64,000 bases of DNA from Thermotoga neapolitana DSM 4359 (GCF_000018945.1 NC_011978.1:186001-250000), one strand, 5' to 3'. Shown: positions 39,830 to 49,474, counted from the stretch's first letter. The notes: a model not told the origin generated them from the sequence alone. Numbers and translations: made by a program.

Positions 39830-41275
39830 TCACCCCTTCAACAGGTCTACGTGCCTTTTTATATGTTTTGCCACGGTCTCGTAGAAGAGTTCCTCATTTT
39901 GTTCAAGCGTCTTAAACAGCCGTTCTTTCAAAGATGCATCTTTCAGAACAGAGCCATAGGTGACATGGATCAACTGTCTCACGTTGATGTCTTCAAAAAG
40001 ACCTGGAAGATCTTCATCTTTCACTTTCTCTACTTCCGGAACTTTCGACAGATCCGCAGATATGTGATAGGACTTTCTGTCTTCCTCAAAGTGATCGAGA
40101 GCACACCTGTAGATCTCCCGGAAGAGCTCCGGGTTGACCATGGATATGACCTTCACCGCCTCAAGATAACTCGTTCCGGCTGTCTTCACGTGGAAAAGGC
40201 CTCCTGTCGCGGAAGCAAAAGCAGGATACACGGAAAATTTGTCGCTTCCAGAGTGGAGTGATATTTTGTATCCTTCGAACATCCTTGCGATTTCTGCGTG
40301 CATTTTGATTTCTCTCTCGAACTGTGCAAGATCCCCCTTGTAATCTATTCCCTTTTCCCATTCGCCGATGAATCTCAGGGCAAGATTGGTGAACTCCACA
40401 CCTCTTCGTCTGAGTTCTTCCACAACGAAAATGTGGAAGAGAGGACTCGTGGGAGTTTCTGTTTCGTCAACTGACACTTCGAAGTCGAAATCCGGGGTTT
40501 CGTCTTTCAAAATTTGATACATCATATCCACGTGGGCGATCGCATCATAGTACACCAGAGCAGCATCCCTCAAATTTTTCTCGTCGAACTCCAGTCTTTC
40601 ACCGAGGACGGTGTATTTTTTCCCAAGATAGATCCTGTCGATTCGCTCTTTTTTCAGTATTTCCTCGAACATCTCGTTCTTTTCTCTTTCACTGAGTTTT
40701 GAAAGATTCCTCACATGATCCGAAGGATCGATTGTGAACATGGTGAAACCTTCCCTTGCAGCCGAAACAAGATCCTCCGGCCGCTTCACGTGATCGGCGT
40801 CTGCTCCGAATCCCTCACTGTATCCCTCCTGGAAAACTCCCCATGTGGCATCGTCCAGCACATCTCTCCAGGTCCTTCCCGTTCTCTCGTTCTCCCTCAC
40901 CGACTGCTGCGCAAAGATGGGAAAAAGCCCTGAATCCTTCAACGCCCTCACGTGAGCCGGTGTGGTGATACCGAGTCTGTCACCTGTTCCAAAAGACGCT
41001 CTCAATCCCGCTCGAACTGGTTTGAGATCTGGAAAGTATTTTCTGAGAACTTCCAAGTTCTCATGATTTCTCTCACAGAAAAAGAACGAAACACCCTCCA
41101 CCCGCTGTTTTTTGAAAAACGACAGACCCTCAGGTGCCTTTTCTCCAGCCACTACCAGAATTTTTCCTTCCTCTCCCTTTGTCAAGAAGAAAGAGAGAGA
41201 ATCCTTTTCTCTATAAGACTTTTCGTAAACTTCGTATCCCCTTCCAAAGTGATCTTTGAACACTTTCAAGACCAT
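39830..41275 (-). CDS. uxaE: tagaturonate-fructuronate epimerase UxaE
   Basis: 481 residues, no signal. It matches T. maritima TM0440, for which D-tagaturonate/D-fructuronate 3-epimerase activity has been reported. Recognisable segments include GLRASFGTGDRLGITTPAHV, EGYSEGFGADADHVKR and SLHSGSDKFSVYP. The reaction links galacturonate- and glucuronate-derived intermediates, and also tagaturonate made by IolO in the inositol locus at the right end of this window. It lies 6 bp from uxaR. Confidence 0.92.
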   Translation of the reverse strand: MVLKVFKDHFGRGYEVYEKSYREKDSLSFFLTKGEEGKILVVAGEKAPEGLSFFKKQRVEGVSFFFCERNHENLEVLRKYFPDLKPVRAGLRASFGTGDRLGITTPAHVRALKDSGLFPIFAQQSVRENERTGRTWRDVLDDATWGVFQEGYSEGFGADADHVKRPEDLVSAAREGFTMFTIDPSDHVRNLSKLSEREKNEMFEEILKKERIDRIYLGKKYTVLGERLEFDEKNLRDAALVYYDAIAHVDMMYQILKDETPDFDFEVSVDETETPTSPLFHIFVVEELRRRGVEFTNLALRFIGEWEKGIDYKGDLAQFEREIKMHAEIARMFEGYKISLHSGSDKFSVYPAFASATGGLFHVKTAGTSYLEAVKVISMVNPELFREIYRCALDHFEEDRKSYHISADLSKVPEVEKVKDEDLPGLFEDINVRQLIHVTYGSVLKDASLKERLFKTLEQNEELFYETVAKHIKRHVDLLKG

Positions 41276-41281
41276 AACTTC

Positions 41282-41926
41282 TCAACTCCTTTCATATGTG
41301 TACAGGTTCTTTATGGTCTCCGCCTCCACATTTTTCAAGTGTTCTTTCAACTTTTCTATAGCGCCTTCTTTATCGCCGCTGATGATTCTCTCTATGAGTT
41401 CTTTGTGTTCTCTGTTCGAAACGACGTATCTTTCGTTCAGATGCCTTACGAGGTCTATACGATCCCATATCTTTTCATACAAAGATATGATGAGATCATT
41501 CCCTGAGGCTCTGATAAAGAGTTTGTGCAGTCTTTCATCGGAATCGTCGAAAATCTCTCTCTTTGCACTTTTCTCCACATCATCGATTTCTCCCTTTATC
41601 TCTAAAAGTTCTTCGGAACCAGCAATTTTATCGAAGTAATTTTCAAGACAGAAGACTTCCATCATGATTCTCGTTTCTATGGTTTCTCTTATGAATTTCT
41701 CATCGACGTCGGTTACAAAAAAACCAACCCTTGGAACCACCTTCACAAGACCCTCAGTTGCAAGCTGGAGAAGGGCATCCCGCACAGGAGTAAAGCTGAT
41801 ACCAAGTTTTTCGGAGAGTTCTCTCACGTTTAGTTTCTCTCCAAGCTTCAATTCGTGGTTCAGTATCATTTCTTTGAGAAGATTGTAGACCTTCGTTCTC
41901 ACGAGGTCCACTTCGATTTTTTTCAT
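41282..41926 (-). CDS. uxaR: GntR/FadR-family transcriptional regulator (UxaR, TM0439 ortholog)
   Basis: 214 residues. Winged helix at 1-70 (LSEKLGISFTPVRDALLQL recognition region) and an all-helical FCD domain. The metal set Asp130, His134, His174 and His196 fits the FCD metal site seen in the TM0439 crystal structure. It probably represses this operon and responds to a sugar acid. Candidate operators (see 43352, 46369, 49274, 54191) are inference. The ATG overlaps the gnd stop. Confidence 0.88.
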   Translation of the reverse strand: MKKIEVDLVRTKVYNLLKEMILNHELKLGEKLNVRELSEKLGISFTPVRDALLQLATEGLVKVVPRVGFFVTDVDEKFIRETIETRIMMEVFCLENYFDKIAGSEELLEIKGEIDDVEKSAKREIFDDSDERLHKLFIRASGNDLIISLYEKIWDRIDLVRHLNERYVVSNREHKELIERIISGDKEGAIEKLKEHLKNVEAETIKNLYTYERS

Positions 41927-43332
41927 CCTATCTCTCCTTCCTCCCAGTTGATGTGGAACACACCTTCTTTATCCACTCTCTCGAACGTGTGTGCTCCGAA
42001 GAAGTCCCTTTGAGCCTGGATGAGGTTTGCGGGGAGCCTTTCTTCTGTCAGACTCATGAAGTAGTTGTAAGCAGAACTCAAAACAGGAACGGGGATCTCG
42101 TTTTCTATGGACACCTTCAAAACATTCTTCAAAGAACCAATTCGTTCTTTCAAAAGAGAAATCACTTCTTCACTCTCCAGCAAATGCGCATTTTCATCCG
42201 ATATGTATCTTCTCAGCGTGTCTATCAACTTTGCTCTTATGATACATCCTCCCTTCCAGATTCTGAGCACCTCGAAAAGATCCACGTTGTAGCTGAACTC
42301 CTTTGACGCTTCTGAGATCAACCACATACCCTGAGAAAAGGCCATGAACATGGCAAAAAAGAGTGAATCTTTTAGATCTTTCAAGAACTCCTCACTCTTC
42401 TGGAGAGCGCTTCTTCTCTTATTATACAGTTTCGAAAGTTTTGTTCTTTCCTCTTTGAAGTGGGAGATTATCCTTTCAACCACGGCCAGGTTTATGGAGG
42501 GAGTGGGAATTCCAAGATCCAGGGCTGCCTGAGAAGTCCACTTTCCGGTTCCTTTCTGTTCTGCTCTGTCCAGTATCACGTCAACCATCGGCTTTCCCGT
42601 CTCTTCGTCTTTTCTTTTCAGGATCTTGTAGGTGATCTCCACGAGGAAGGAATTGAGTTCCCCAGAGTTCCACTCCTTGAAGATATCAGACATCTCATCG
42701 GTAGGAAGGTCCAGAACATCTCTCATGATGTGATAAATTTCCGCTATCGATTGCATGATGGCGTATTCTATTCCGTTGTGAACCATTTTCACAAAGTGCC
42801 CGGCGGATCTTTCCCCAACGTAGGTGCAGCAGGGGCCATCTTCCGTTTTTGCAGCGATCTTCAGGAGGATATCTTCGACCAGGCTGTACGCTTTTTTGCT
42901 TCCACCAGGCATGAGAGAGGGTCCATGGAGGGCTCCATACTCACCACCCGAAACTCCCATTCCAAGAAAGAGAAACCCTTTCTCTGTGAGATCTTTAAAG
43001 CGTCTTTCTGTGTCCAGATAATGAGAATTCCCGCCGTCTATGATCAAATCCCCCGGTTCGAGATAGGGAAGAAGCTGGGAAATAGTATCGTCAACAGGTT
43101 TTCCTGCTTTCACCATCAGAATGATCTTTCTTGGTCTCTCAAGGGATTCTACAAAATCTTTTATATCGTAGTGAGGTTCTATTTCCTCGCCCTTCACCCG
43201 ATTTTTCACGAACTCTTCTGTTTTCTGGGCCGTTCGGTTGAAAACAGAGACTTTATAACCTTTTCTTGCGATGTTTAATGCAAGATTCTGTCCCATCACC
43301 GCAAGACCTATGAGACCTATGCTGGATTTCAC
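41923..43332 (-). CDS. gnd: 6-phosphogluconate dehydrogenase, decarboxylating
   Basis: 469 residues. IGLIGLAVMGQNLALNIARKG is the NADP fold, GVSGGEYGALHGPSLMPGG the 6PGDH signature, and the C-terminal part holds ILDRAEQKGTGKWTS. Converts 6-phosphogluconate to ribulose 5-phosphate and CO2, following GntK. The start is GTG at 43332, six bases after GGAGGTG; the first GTG of the open frame lies inside that site. Confidence 0.96.
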   Translation of the reverse strand: MKSSIGLIGLAVMGQNLALNIARKGYKVSVFNRTAQKTEEFVKNRVKGEEIEPHYDIKDFVESLERPRKIILMVKAGKPVDDTISQLLPYLEPGDLIIDGGNSHYLDTERRFKDLTEKGFLFLGMGVSGGEYGALHGPSLMPGGSKKAYSLVEDILLKIAAKTEDGPCCTYVGERSAGHFVKMVHNGIEYAIMQSIAEIYHIMRDVLDLPTDEMSDIFKEWNSGELNSFLVEITYKILKRKDEETGKPMVDVILDRAEQKGTGKWTSQAALDLGIPTPSINLAVVERIISHFKEERTKLSKLYNKRRSALQKSEEFLKDLKDSLFFAMFMAFSQGMWLISEASKEFSYNVDLFEVLRIWKGGCIIRAKLIDTLRRYISDENAHLLESEEVISLLKERIGSLKNVLKVSIENEIPVPVLSSAYNYFMSLTEERLPANLIQAQRDFFGAHTFERVDKEGVFHINWEEGEIG

Positions 43333-43351
43333 AGGTATCACCTCCTAGAAC

Positions 43352-43363
43352 GTGTGATAATTC
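43352..43363 (-). promoter_or_regulatory. operator-like motif upstream of gnd
   Basis: On the plus strand GTGTGATAATTC, 20 bp before the gnd start. The same core occurs at the same distance before three other genes of this region, which argues for a shared regulator site. Confidence 0.45.
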
Positions 43364-43395
43364 CCAGTGACTGGTTGCTAGATTTTCACGATTTT

Positions 43396-44796
43396 TCAGC
43401 CACCGAATTTGCTACCCAGGAACATAGTAAACCATGGGACGTAGGTTACAAGTAGCAGTACAACTATCATAGCTATATAAAACGGCCAGATTGCTTTCAT
43501 AACTTTTTCTATGGTTGTTTTCCCCACGGCGCATCCTACAAATAGTGTATTACCCACTGGTGGTGTACATAGGCCAATTGAAAGATTCAATAGCAAGATA
43601 ATACCGAATTGTATGGGTGACCATCCCAATTGTGTGACTATTGGCAGCAAAACAGGAGTGACTATAAGAATCAAAGGAGCCATGTCCATAATCATTCCCA
43701 AAACCAAGAGCACACCATTAATTAATAACATTAGAAGATATTTATTGTCGGTTATTTGGAGAAGTCCATGCGCAACGGTGTACGGTATTCTTAAATACGC
43801 CATAATGTAACTGAAAGCGGAAGCATTGGCTATTAAAAACAACACTTGTGCAATTGTTAGAGTAGCGTTTTTGAAAACGGTCACCAAACTTTTGAGATTC
43901 AAACTCCTATAAACAAATAGAGTTATCACCATGGCATAAACCACAGCAACTACTGATGCCTCCGTGGCAGTGAATATACCAGCAACGATTCCTACTATGA
44001 TGATGATAGCTACCAAGAGACCAAGAATCGAGTTTCTGGCAATTCGAAGAGCTTCTTTCAGGGGTACTTTCTCTGCCCTAGGATAATTTTTCTTTCTGGC
44101 GATTATGTAAGCCACGATCATCTGAGCAATACCGACCATTACGCCCGGAATGTATCCTGCCATAAACAGAGCTCCTATGGAGACACCTCCAGCTGCCAGA
44201 GAATAGATTATCATGTTATGACTGGGAGGAATTATGATGCCCTGTGTAGACGAAGTGACAGTGACCGCTACGGAGAACTCTCTATCGTATCCTTCCTTTT
44301 CCATGGCAGGTATCAATATGGCACCTATTGAAGAGGTATCAGCAACTGATGATCCAGAGACACCACCGAAGAACATACTCGCAATAATATTAACCATTGC
44401 AAGTCCTCCGCGCACGCGCCCAACTATTAATTTTGAAAATTCGACTATCTGACTTGCTATACCTCCTTCCGACATTATTTGCCCCGCTAGTATGAAGAAA
44501 GGGATAGCGGTCAAAGAAAAGGCATTGATGCCAGCGCTTATCTTTTGGAATACAATCATAGCTGGTATCTTGAGGTAAAAAGCTGTGAGAAGAGCGGAAA
44601 AGCCCAGAGATAAAGAAATTGGAAGTCCTATCATCAAAGTGAGGAAAAAGTTTGAAAGAAGCAAAATAGTTCCTGCCGTATCGCGCTGAATGTCTCGAAC
44701 GAACGGAAAATCCATCAAAAAAGATACATCTATTCCCAGAAGGAAAAGAAGAGCTCCCAGCACCAGCAACCTAAGAATTGTCCTCGATCTCATCAT
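43396..44796 (-). CDS. dctM: TRAP transporter large permease (DctM)
   Basis: 466 residues with about a dozen hydrophobic segments. LGFSALLTAFYLKIP, FFGGVSGSSVADTSSIGAILIPAM and PSHNMIIYSLAAGG are DctM hallmarks. It drives sodium-coupled uptake with DctP and DctQ. The first of two adjacent ATGs overlaps the dctQ stop. Codon usage looks less biased and bases more AT-rich than in gnd next door, consistent with separate acquisition. Confidence 0.93.
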   Translation of the reverse strand: MMRSRTILRLLVLGALLFLLGIDVSFLMDFPFVRDIQRDTAGTILLLSNFFLTLMIGLPISLSLGFSALLTAFYLKIPAMIVFQKISAGINAFSLTAIPFFILAGQIMSEGGIASQIVEFSKLIVGRVRGGLAMVNIIASMFFGGVSGSSVADTSSIGAILIPAMEKEGYDREFSVAVTVTSSTQGIIIPPSHNMIIYSLAAGGVSIGALFMAGYIPGVMVGIAQMIVAYIIARKKNYPRAEKVPLKEALRIARNSILGLLVAIIIIVGIVAGIFTATEASVVAVVYAMVITLFVYRSLNLKSLVTVFKNATLTIAQVLFLIANASAFSYIMAYLRIPYTVAHGLLQITDNKYLLMLLINGVLLVLGMIMDMAPLILIVTPVLLPIVTQLGWSPIQFGIILLLNLSIGLCTPPVGNTLFVGCAVGKTTIEKVMKAIWPFYIAMIVVLLLVTYVPWFTMFLGSKFGG

Positions 44797-45302
44797 CTCT
44801 CTGCTGCTCCTCCTAATTTTTTGGTTATGAATTGCTCCACCAGTTTCATCACCACGCTAAATATGATCAAGATACCACATATAGAAGCAGGCATGTACAT
44901 CCAAGCCACAGAAATACCAGTGGCGGGCAGCCTGTTCGGCAAACGTATGGCCAGAGTATAACTGTACTTTGCCATTGCATAGCCATAGTATCCTATGATC
45001 AACAATACAATTATCCCAGCCACTTTCTTTATCCAGAAAGGCAACGCATTCAAAAAGAGCTCCACTTTCATGTGGATTCCTTTCTTGACCCCAACTCCTG
45101 CCATTAACAAAGAGATCCAAATCATAATAAGAAGGGTGGTCTCTTCACTCCAAGTTGGAGGTCTGTTGAATACATATCTGGCTACCACTTGGTAGAAAGT
45201 AATACCAACCATAAAGAAAAGACCGATTGTTGCGAAACCAAGAGTGGTGTTTTCAACGATCTCATTGATTTTGTTCACAACTCTCGTAATTTTTTCTACC
45301 AT
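44793..45302 (-). CDS. dctQ: TRAP transporter small permease (DctQ)
   Basis: 169 residues with four membrane helices; RPPTWSEETTLLIMIWISLLMAGVG-like segment (WSEE) and KGIHMKVE are typical of DctQ. I start it at ATG 45302, preceded by GGAGG. The longer frame to 45392 would translate a terminator hairpin and is not needed for the family length. Partner of the DctM directly downstream. Confidence 0.88.
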   Translation of the reverse strand: MVEKITRVVNKINEIVENTTLGFATIGLFFMVGITFYQVVARYVFNRPPTWSEETTLLIMIWISLLMAGVGVKKGIHMKVELFLNALPFWIKKVAGIIVLLIIGYYGYAMAKYSYTLAIRLPNRLPATGISVAWMYMPASICGILIIFSVVMKLVEQFITKKLGGAAER

Positions 45303-45338
45303 CTGGACCGTGGCCTCCTTAATTGATTGTGGCAAATC

Positions 45339-45369
45339 TAAAACCCCAGCCAATGGCAGTTGGCTGGGG
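45339..45369 (-). terminator. stem-loop between dctP and dctQ
   Basis: A perfect 10-bp stem (45344-45353 with 45360-45369), a six-base loop, then TTTTAGATTT on the minus strand, 20 bp after the dctP stop. It should protect or terminate the dctP message and give more binding protein than permease. Confidence 0.8.
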
Positions 45370-45388
45370 CTGTATTTGACAATCTCAA

Positions 45389-46351
45389 TCATTTAACGGC
45401 CTGAATCCTTTCCAAGAATTCTTTGTAAGCTGGATATCTGTCGTACAATGGCTGAACTGCTTTTTGGAAGAGCGTAACATCTGGATGGAAAATCTTTGCC
45501 CCTCCTTCCTGGACTTTCTTCAAAGCCATTTCTTCCCATTGATTCCACAGGTACTTCTCGTACTCTGCGGAAGCCAAGGCAGCTGTCTTGAATATGAGCT
45601 TTTCCTCATCAGTCAATTTGTCCCAGAGCACCTTAGATACCAACACAACCTCAGGTATTCTCGTGTGACCATCCAGACTGTAATAAGGTGCTACTTCAAA
45701 ATGTCTGGTCTCGTAATAGCTTGGAGGATTGTTCTCTGCACCATCAATCACGCCAGTTTGTAGAGCAGTGTAAACTTCTTCGAACGCCATTGGAACAGGA
45801 GACGCTCCAAGAGTTTTCATCAGTTCTATCATGACCGGATTCTTCTGAACGCGTATTTTCAAACCTTTCAGATCTTCTGGTTTCAAAATAGGTTTTTTAA
45901 CCGTGTAAAAGCTCCTCGCACCTGCATCGTAATAACACAGGCCAACCAATCCCACCTTTTCAAGGCCTTTAAGAAGTTCCTCACCAATAGGCCCCTCGAG
46001 TACTTTCCACATGTGGTCTTGATCCCTGAAAACGTAAGGCAGTGTAAGAACCCCTATTGGCGGATAGAAAGCCACAAGTGGTGATACCGAAACCCTATCA
46101 ATATCGATGGCTCCGAGTATTGTCTGTTCTATCGTCTCTTTTTCCGAACCCAGCTGGGCACTTGGATAAACCTCGATTTTGTACTTTCCGTTCGTCATAA
46201 TCTCGATGATCTTGCCCATGAATTTTAAAGCTTCAACTGTGGGATACCCTTCTGCATGGTCATCTGCTGCTTTTAGAATGATGGGATCAGCAAACAAAGA
46301 GATACTCACTATAACCAGAAGTGTAACGAAAAGCATAAGCAACTTTCGCAT
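45389..46351 (-). CDS. dctP: TRAP transporter solute-binding protein (DctP), probable sugar-acid binder
   Basis: 320 residues, signal peptide MRKLLMLFVTLLVIVSISLFA. DctP-fold markers: LGSEKETIEQTILGAIDI, LKGLKIRVQKNPVM, whose Arg pairs with the ligand carboxylate in this family, and TGVIDGAENNPPSYYETRHF. Its operon encodes hexuronate and gluconate enzymes, so a hexuronate or aldonate ligand is likely (inference). A promoter and an operator-like motif precede it. Confidence 0.92.
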   Translation of the reverse strand: MRKLLMLFVTLLVIVSISLFADPIILKAADDHAEGYPTVEALKFMGKIIEIMTNGKYKIEVYPSAQLGSEKETIEQTILGAIDIDRVSVSPLVAFYPPIGVLTLPYVFRDQDHMWKVLEGPIGEELLKGLEKVGLVGLCYYDAGARSFYTVKKPILKPEDLKGLKIRVQKNPVMIELMKTLGASPVPMAFEEVYTALQTGVIDGAENNPPSYYETRHFEVAPYYSLDGHTRIPEVVLVSKVLWDKLTDEEKLIFKTAALASAEYEKYLWNQWEEMALKKVQEGGAKIFHPDVTLFQKAVQPLYDRYPAYKEFLERIQAVK

Positions 46352-46368
46352 ACTTCCACCTCCTGTAA

Positions 46369-46384
46369 GATATGTGATGTTTTA
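46369..46384 (-). promoter_or_regulatory. operator-like motif upstream of dctP
   Basis: Plus strand AGATATGTGATGTTTT, 18 bp before the start codon and 18 bp downstream of the -10; it shares the TGTGAT core with sites at 43352, 49274 and 54191. Confidence 0.45.
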
Positions 46385-46402
46385 AGCGTCACCAGATTAT
46401 GA

Positions 46403-46431
46403 TTGTACCAAAACGATTACAAAAGTCCAAG
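46403..46431 (-). promoter_or_regulatory. promoter of the dctP-gntK operon
   Basis: Minus strand TTGGAC (46426-46431), 17 bp, TACAAT (46403-46408), in the 188-bp gap after the ABC ATPase gene. Confidence 0.65.
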
Positions 46432-46539
46432 AAATGAAATAAAAAGATTTCAAAGATTATTCGGTGATATTCATCAATAATCGCTGTTAATAAAAGATAA
46501 TCAAAAATATTCTGGCACAGTCCGTGATGCTCTGGTTAT

Positions 46540-47292
46540 TCAACGAGACATCGTTCCAACAGAAGAAGCAGCGATGATCTCCATGATCTTTTCAGGAGTG
46601 GTTTCTGATTTCTCAAGGTCACCTATTTTTTCTCCTTTTTCAAGTAACACGAATCTGTCGGCCACTTCATAGACATGATATATATTGTGAGTAATGAAAA
46701 TGACAGCTATTCCCCTTCTCTTGGCCTCAAGTATATGCTCCAGCACCCTTTGAGTCTCTCCAACCGAGAGGGCAGCTGTGGGCTCGTCGAGTATCAACAA
46801 CTTGGCACCAAAATGAATGGCCCTTGCAATTGCTATCGCTTGTCTTTCACCACCAGATAGGAAAGCAACTGTTTCATCGGGAGATCTCACAAATATTCCT
46901 ATGTCTTTCAGGGCTTCTATGGTGATCTTCTTCATCCTTTTAACATCCAGTGTTCCGAACGGACCTTTCATAACCTCTCGCCCCAGAAAGAAATTCCTCC
47001 AAATAGGCATCAAATTGACCAGGGCAAGGTCCTGATAAACTGTTTCTATGCCAAGCTTTCGGGAATCCCAGGGTGATTTGAAAGAAACTTTTCTCCCTTC
47101 AAAATATATTTCCCCCTCATCCGGCCGATAATACCCAACAAGTATCTTGATCAACGTTGACTTTCCTGCTCCATTGTCTCCGAGTAAACCCACTATTTCA
47201 TTCCTTTTCACCCAAAAGTCCACACCTTTTAAAGCCTGAACCCTCCCAAAGCTCTTTTTGATACCACGCATTTCCACAAGATACTCACTCAT
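46540..47292 (-). CDS. sugar ABC transporter ATPase, single-domain (FrcA-like)
   Basis: 250 residues, one nucleotide-binding domain, unlike the double-domain RbsA. Walker A GDNGAGKST, signature LSGGERQ, Walker B LLILDEPTAAL, and switch THNIYHVYEVADR. It pairs with the RbsC-type permease upstream (4-bp overlap). The single-domain form resembles the fructose-type FrcBCA systems. Confidence 0.9.
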   Translation of the reverse strand: MSEYLVEMRGIKKSFGRVQALKGVDFWVKRNEIVGLLGDNGAGKSTLIKILVGYYRPDEGEIYFEGRKVSFKSPWDSRKLGIETVYQDLALVNLMPIWRNFFLGREVMKGPFGTLDVKRMKKITIEALKDIGIFVRSPDETVAFLSGGERQAIAIARAIHFGAKLLILDEPTAALSVGETQRVLEHILEAKRRGIAVIFITHNIYHVYEVADRFVLLEKGEKIGDLEKSETTPEKIMEIIAASSVGTMSR

Positions 47293-48269
47293 CCTGCCAC
47301 CTTCTTTCTTATCCTGGCGTTTATTATAGCGGCAACTATTAAAATGACTCCTATAAAGGCTCTATACCAGTAAGCAGGAGCCCCTGCCAGAACTAGACCA
47401 CTTCGAACCATCCCTATCATGAATGCCCCTATAAAGGTGCCTAGGACACTTCCAAATCCCCCTGACAAAAGGGTGCCGCCGATTACAGCAGAAGCTATGG
47501 CTTCCAGTTCCATTCCCTGTCCCAGAGTGGGATCAACTATCTTGAATCTCCCAAAAGTAGTAATCCCAGCCAGCCCTGCTAGAAGACTGCTGATAATGAA
47601 ATTTACAATTTTCACTCTGTCTGTTGGTATTCCCAGAGCCTTTGCCGCGCCAAGATTACCACCTGTTGCAAAGACCCAGTTTCCATAGCGGGTCCTCTCA
47701 AGTATTATCCAGAAAACAATCGCCAGGATTATAAACCAAACACCTGAATATCTTAATCCACCCGCTATACTGCCTCCAAATATGTTAAGAACCCTGCTGT
47801 TTCTTTCAAGCATTATGGGAAATCCGCCGGTAACGGCTAGAAGAATTCCTCTCCAGAACATCATAGTTCCAAGAGTGGTGATGAACGAAGGAATACCTGT
47901 TTTCAACGTGACAATACCGTTTAACAGTCCCAAGGACGCTCCCAAAAGCAACGATATTATCAAGGCTATGACATCGGGTTGCCCTTTGTTTATAAGTATT
48001 GCCATAGCCATTGGTACCACAGCATATACAGAACCCACGGAAAGATCAAATTCCCCTGATATCATAAGGAGGGTTATTCCAATAGCAACTATCCCTAACT
48101 CCGAAGCCATAGTAAAAATTGAAGCGAGGTTATCCATGCTCAGGAATCGATCTGATAAAACAGAAAACAAAATGAAGAAGACCACTATTCCCACGATTGC
48201 TCCCAATTCCTTCATAAGAGGAAACCTGATCATCAACGATTTGGAGCCAGAGTGACTGACGTTTATCAT
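47289..48269 (-). CDS. sugar ABC transporter permease (RbsC/FrcC family)
   Basis: 326 residues with about ten membrane segments. SGEFDLSVGSVYAVVPM near residue 70 and GRFKIVDPTLGQGMELEAIASAVIGG in the C-terminal half are the conserved RbsC features. Carries an unknown monosaccharide or sugar acid delivered by the binding protein encoded upstream. Confidence 0.93.
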   Translation of the reverse strand: MINVSHSGSKSLMIRFPLMKELGAIVGIVVFFILFSVLSDRFLSMDNLASIFTMASELGIVAIGITLLMISGEFDLSVGSVYAVVPMAMAILINKGQPDVIALIISLLLGASLGLLNGIVTLKTGIPSFITTLGTMMFWRGILLAVTGGFPIMLERNSRVLNIFGGSIAGGLRYSGVWFIILAIVFWIILERTRYGNWVFATGGNLGAAKALGIPTDRVKIVNFIISSLLAGLAGITTFGRFKIVDPTLGQGMELEAIASAVIGGTLLSGGFGSVLGTFIGAFMIGMVRSGLVLAGAPAYWYRAFIGVILIVAAIINARIRKKVAG

Positions 48270-48296
48270 GATTTTCTCCCCCTTAATAGACGATAC

Positions 48297-48313
48297 CGGG
48301 GGGAGACCCCCCG
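48297..48313 (-). terminator. GC stem-loop between the binding-protein and permease genes
   Basis: CGGGGGG pairs with CCCCCCG across three bases, 10 bp after the binding-protein stop. No T run follows, so it is more likely a message-stabilising or processing hairpin than a full terminator. Confidence 0.6.
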
Positions 48314-48322
48314 TGAATCAGA

Positions 48323-49255
48323 TTATCTGTAACCTTCTCTGACCGTTTTTTCCACAACGTCCACGTTGCTTTTGTCGACGATAGAAGGACCAGTGAGCAC
48401 CTTTTCATGTGGTATAAGACCGTATTCCTTGTATAAGTAGAGGAAAACAACGGGTAGATAACCCTGGAGATACTGCTGTTGGTCTATGGTGAAAAGCACA
48501 GTACCATCTTTTATAGCTTCTATGATCTTGGTTGTAAGATCTATGGCTCCTATCTTCACTTTTCCTTTTAAACCTTCCTCTTCAACAAGTTGAATGGCAG
48601 GATGCGCTCCCAATGGCCCAAGAGTGAAAATGGCATCGGTATCAGGATGCTTCATGAGATAACTCTTCATAATGCTCAGTGCTTTCGTGGGGTCTGTTGT
48701 GATATCAAGCTTTTCAACAGGAATGTTCTTTTCGGAGAGAACATCCATAATACCCTTGGCTCTTGCTTCCAAACCAGCGTGTCCAGGTTCGTGAATGGCA
48801 ATAACAGCTCTTTTTGGAGTGAACTCCTGTAACATTCTCCTGGCAGCATAAACTCCTGCTAGATATTCATCCATACCAACGTAAACCAGGTACGGTATAG
48901 CCTCTTCAGGTGGCCTTGTATCCGGCACGTTTATTGCTACCACCGGAATACCCATTTTTATAGCCTTTCTCAGAGGCTCATCCAGAGCCACGGGATTGGT
49001 TATTGTAACTATCAAACCGTCCGGTTTCCTGGCAATAGCGCTGTTTACAAGATCAATGAACTCTTTCAAAGAATATTTCTCTGGCCCGAGGTAAACCGTT
49101 TCTACTCCATATTTTTCACCAGCATCCTTTAAACCCTTCATAACCACTGCCCAAAACGGATCAGCAGGTCCTCCATGCGAGACAAGATAGAACGTGTACT
49201 TCGAGAATCCAAAAACAGCCAGTACTACCATCAGGAAGATCAAGACCCTTCTCAT
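48323..49255 (-). CDS. periplasmic sugar-binding protein (RbsB family)
   Basis: 310 residues with a signal peptide (MRRVLIFLMVVLAVFGFS). Periplasmic-binding-protein-like fold, two lobes; the SHGGPADPFWAVVMKGLKDA opening is typical for RbsB/XylF relatives, and GLIVTITNPVALDEPLRKA and PDTDAIFTLGPLGAHPAIQL are the usual hinge-lobe motifs. Ligand unknown; the neighbours suggest a pentose, hexose or uronate-derived sugar. ATG 49255 follows GGGGGGAG; the longer frame is rejected. Confidence 0.9.
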   Translation of the reverse strand: MRRVLIFLMVVLAVFGFSKYTFYLVSHGGPADPFWAVVMKGLKDAGEKYGVETVYLGPEKYSLKEFIDLVNSAIARKPDGLIVTITNPVALDEPLRKAIKMGIPVVAINVPDTRPPEEAIPYLVYVGMDEYLAGVYAARRMLQEFTPKRAVIAIHEPGHAGLEARAKGIMDVLSEKNIPVEKLDITTDPTKALSIMKSYLMKHPDTDAIFTLGPLGAHPAIQLVEEEGLKGKVKIGAIDLTTKIIEAIKDGTVLFTIDQQQYLQGYLPVVFLYLYKEYGLIPHEKVLTGPSIVDKSNVDVVEKTVREGYR

Positions 49256-49273
49256 ACGACTCCCCCCTTTATG

Positions 49274-49289
49274 AGATGTGTGATATTTC
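49274..49289 (-). promoter_or_regulatory. operator-like motif upstream of the RbsB-type gene
   Basis: Plus strand AGATGTGTGATATTTC, 19 bp before the start codon and seven bp downstream of the -10, where a bound repressor would block initiation. Confidence 0.45.
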
Positions 49290-49296
49290 ATAAGGA

Positions 49297-49325
49297 ATTC
49301 TACCACATGGTTACGCCAAGGTAAA
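49297..49325 (-). promoter_or_regulatory. possible promoter of the RbsB-type operon
   Basis: Minus strand TTTACC (49320-49325), 17 bp, TAGAAT (49297-49302). The -35 is moderate. Confidence 0.45.
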
Positions 49326-49474
49326 ATTTCAACGTAGTAGTATACAAAAATTTTTAACCGTTATTCAAGAATATCTGGACCTCTTCTGACAAAATAGTGT
49401 TTCACAAAAGTTTTCGATGAGTAATGTCAGGATATAAAATTCACAATTATGTAAAACTCGTCTGGTCATCGTAC

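Noticed and set aside
45303-45392. 30-residue N-terminal extension of DctQ
   Set aside because: It runs through the stem-loop after dctP and gives an unusually long N-terminus; a GGAGG-preceded ATG lies at 45302.
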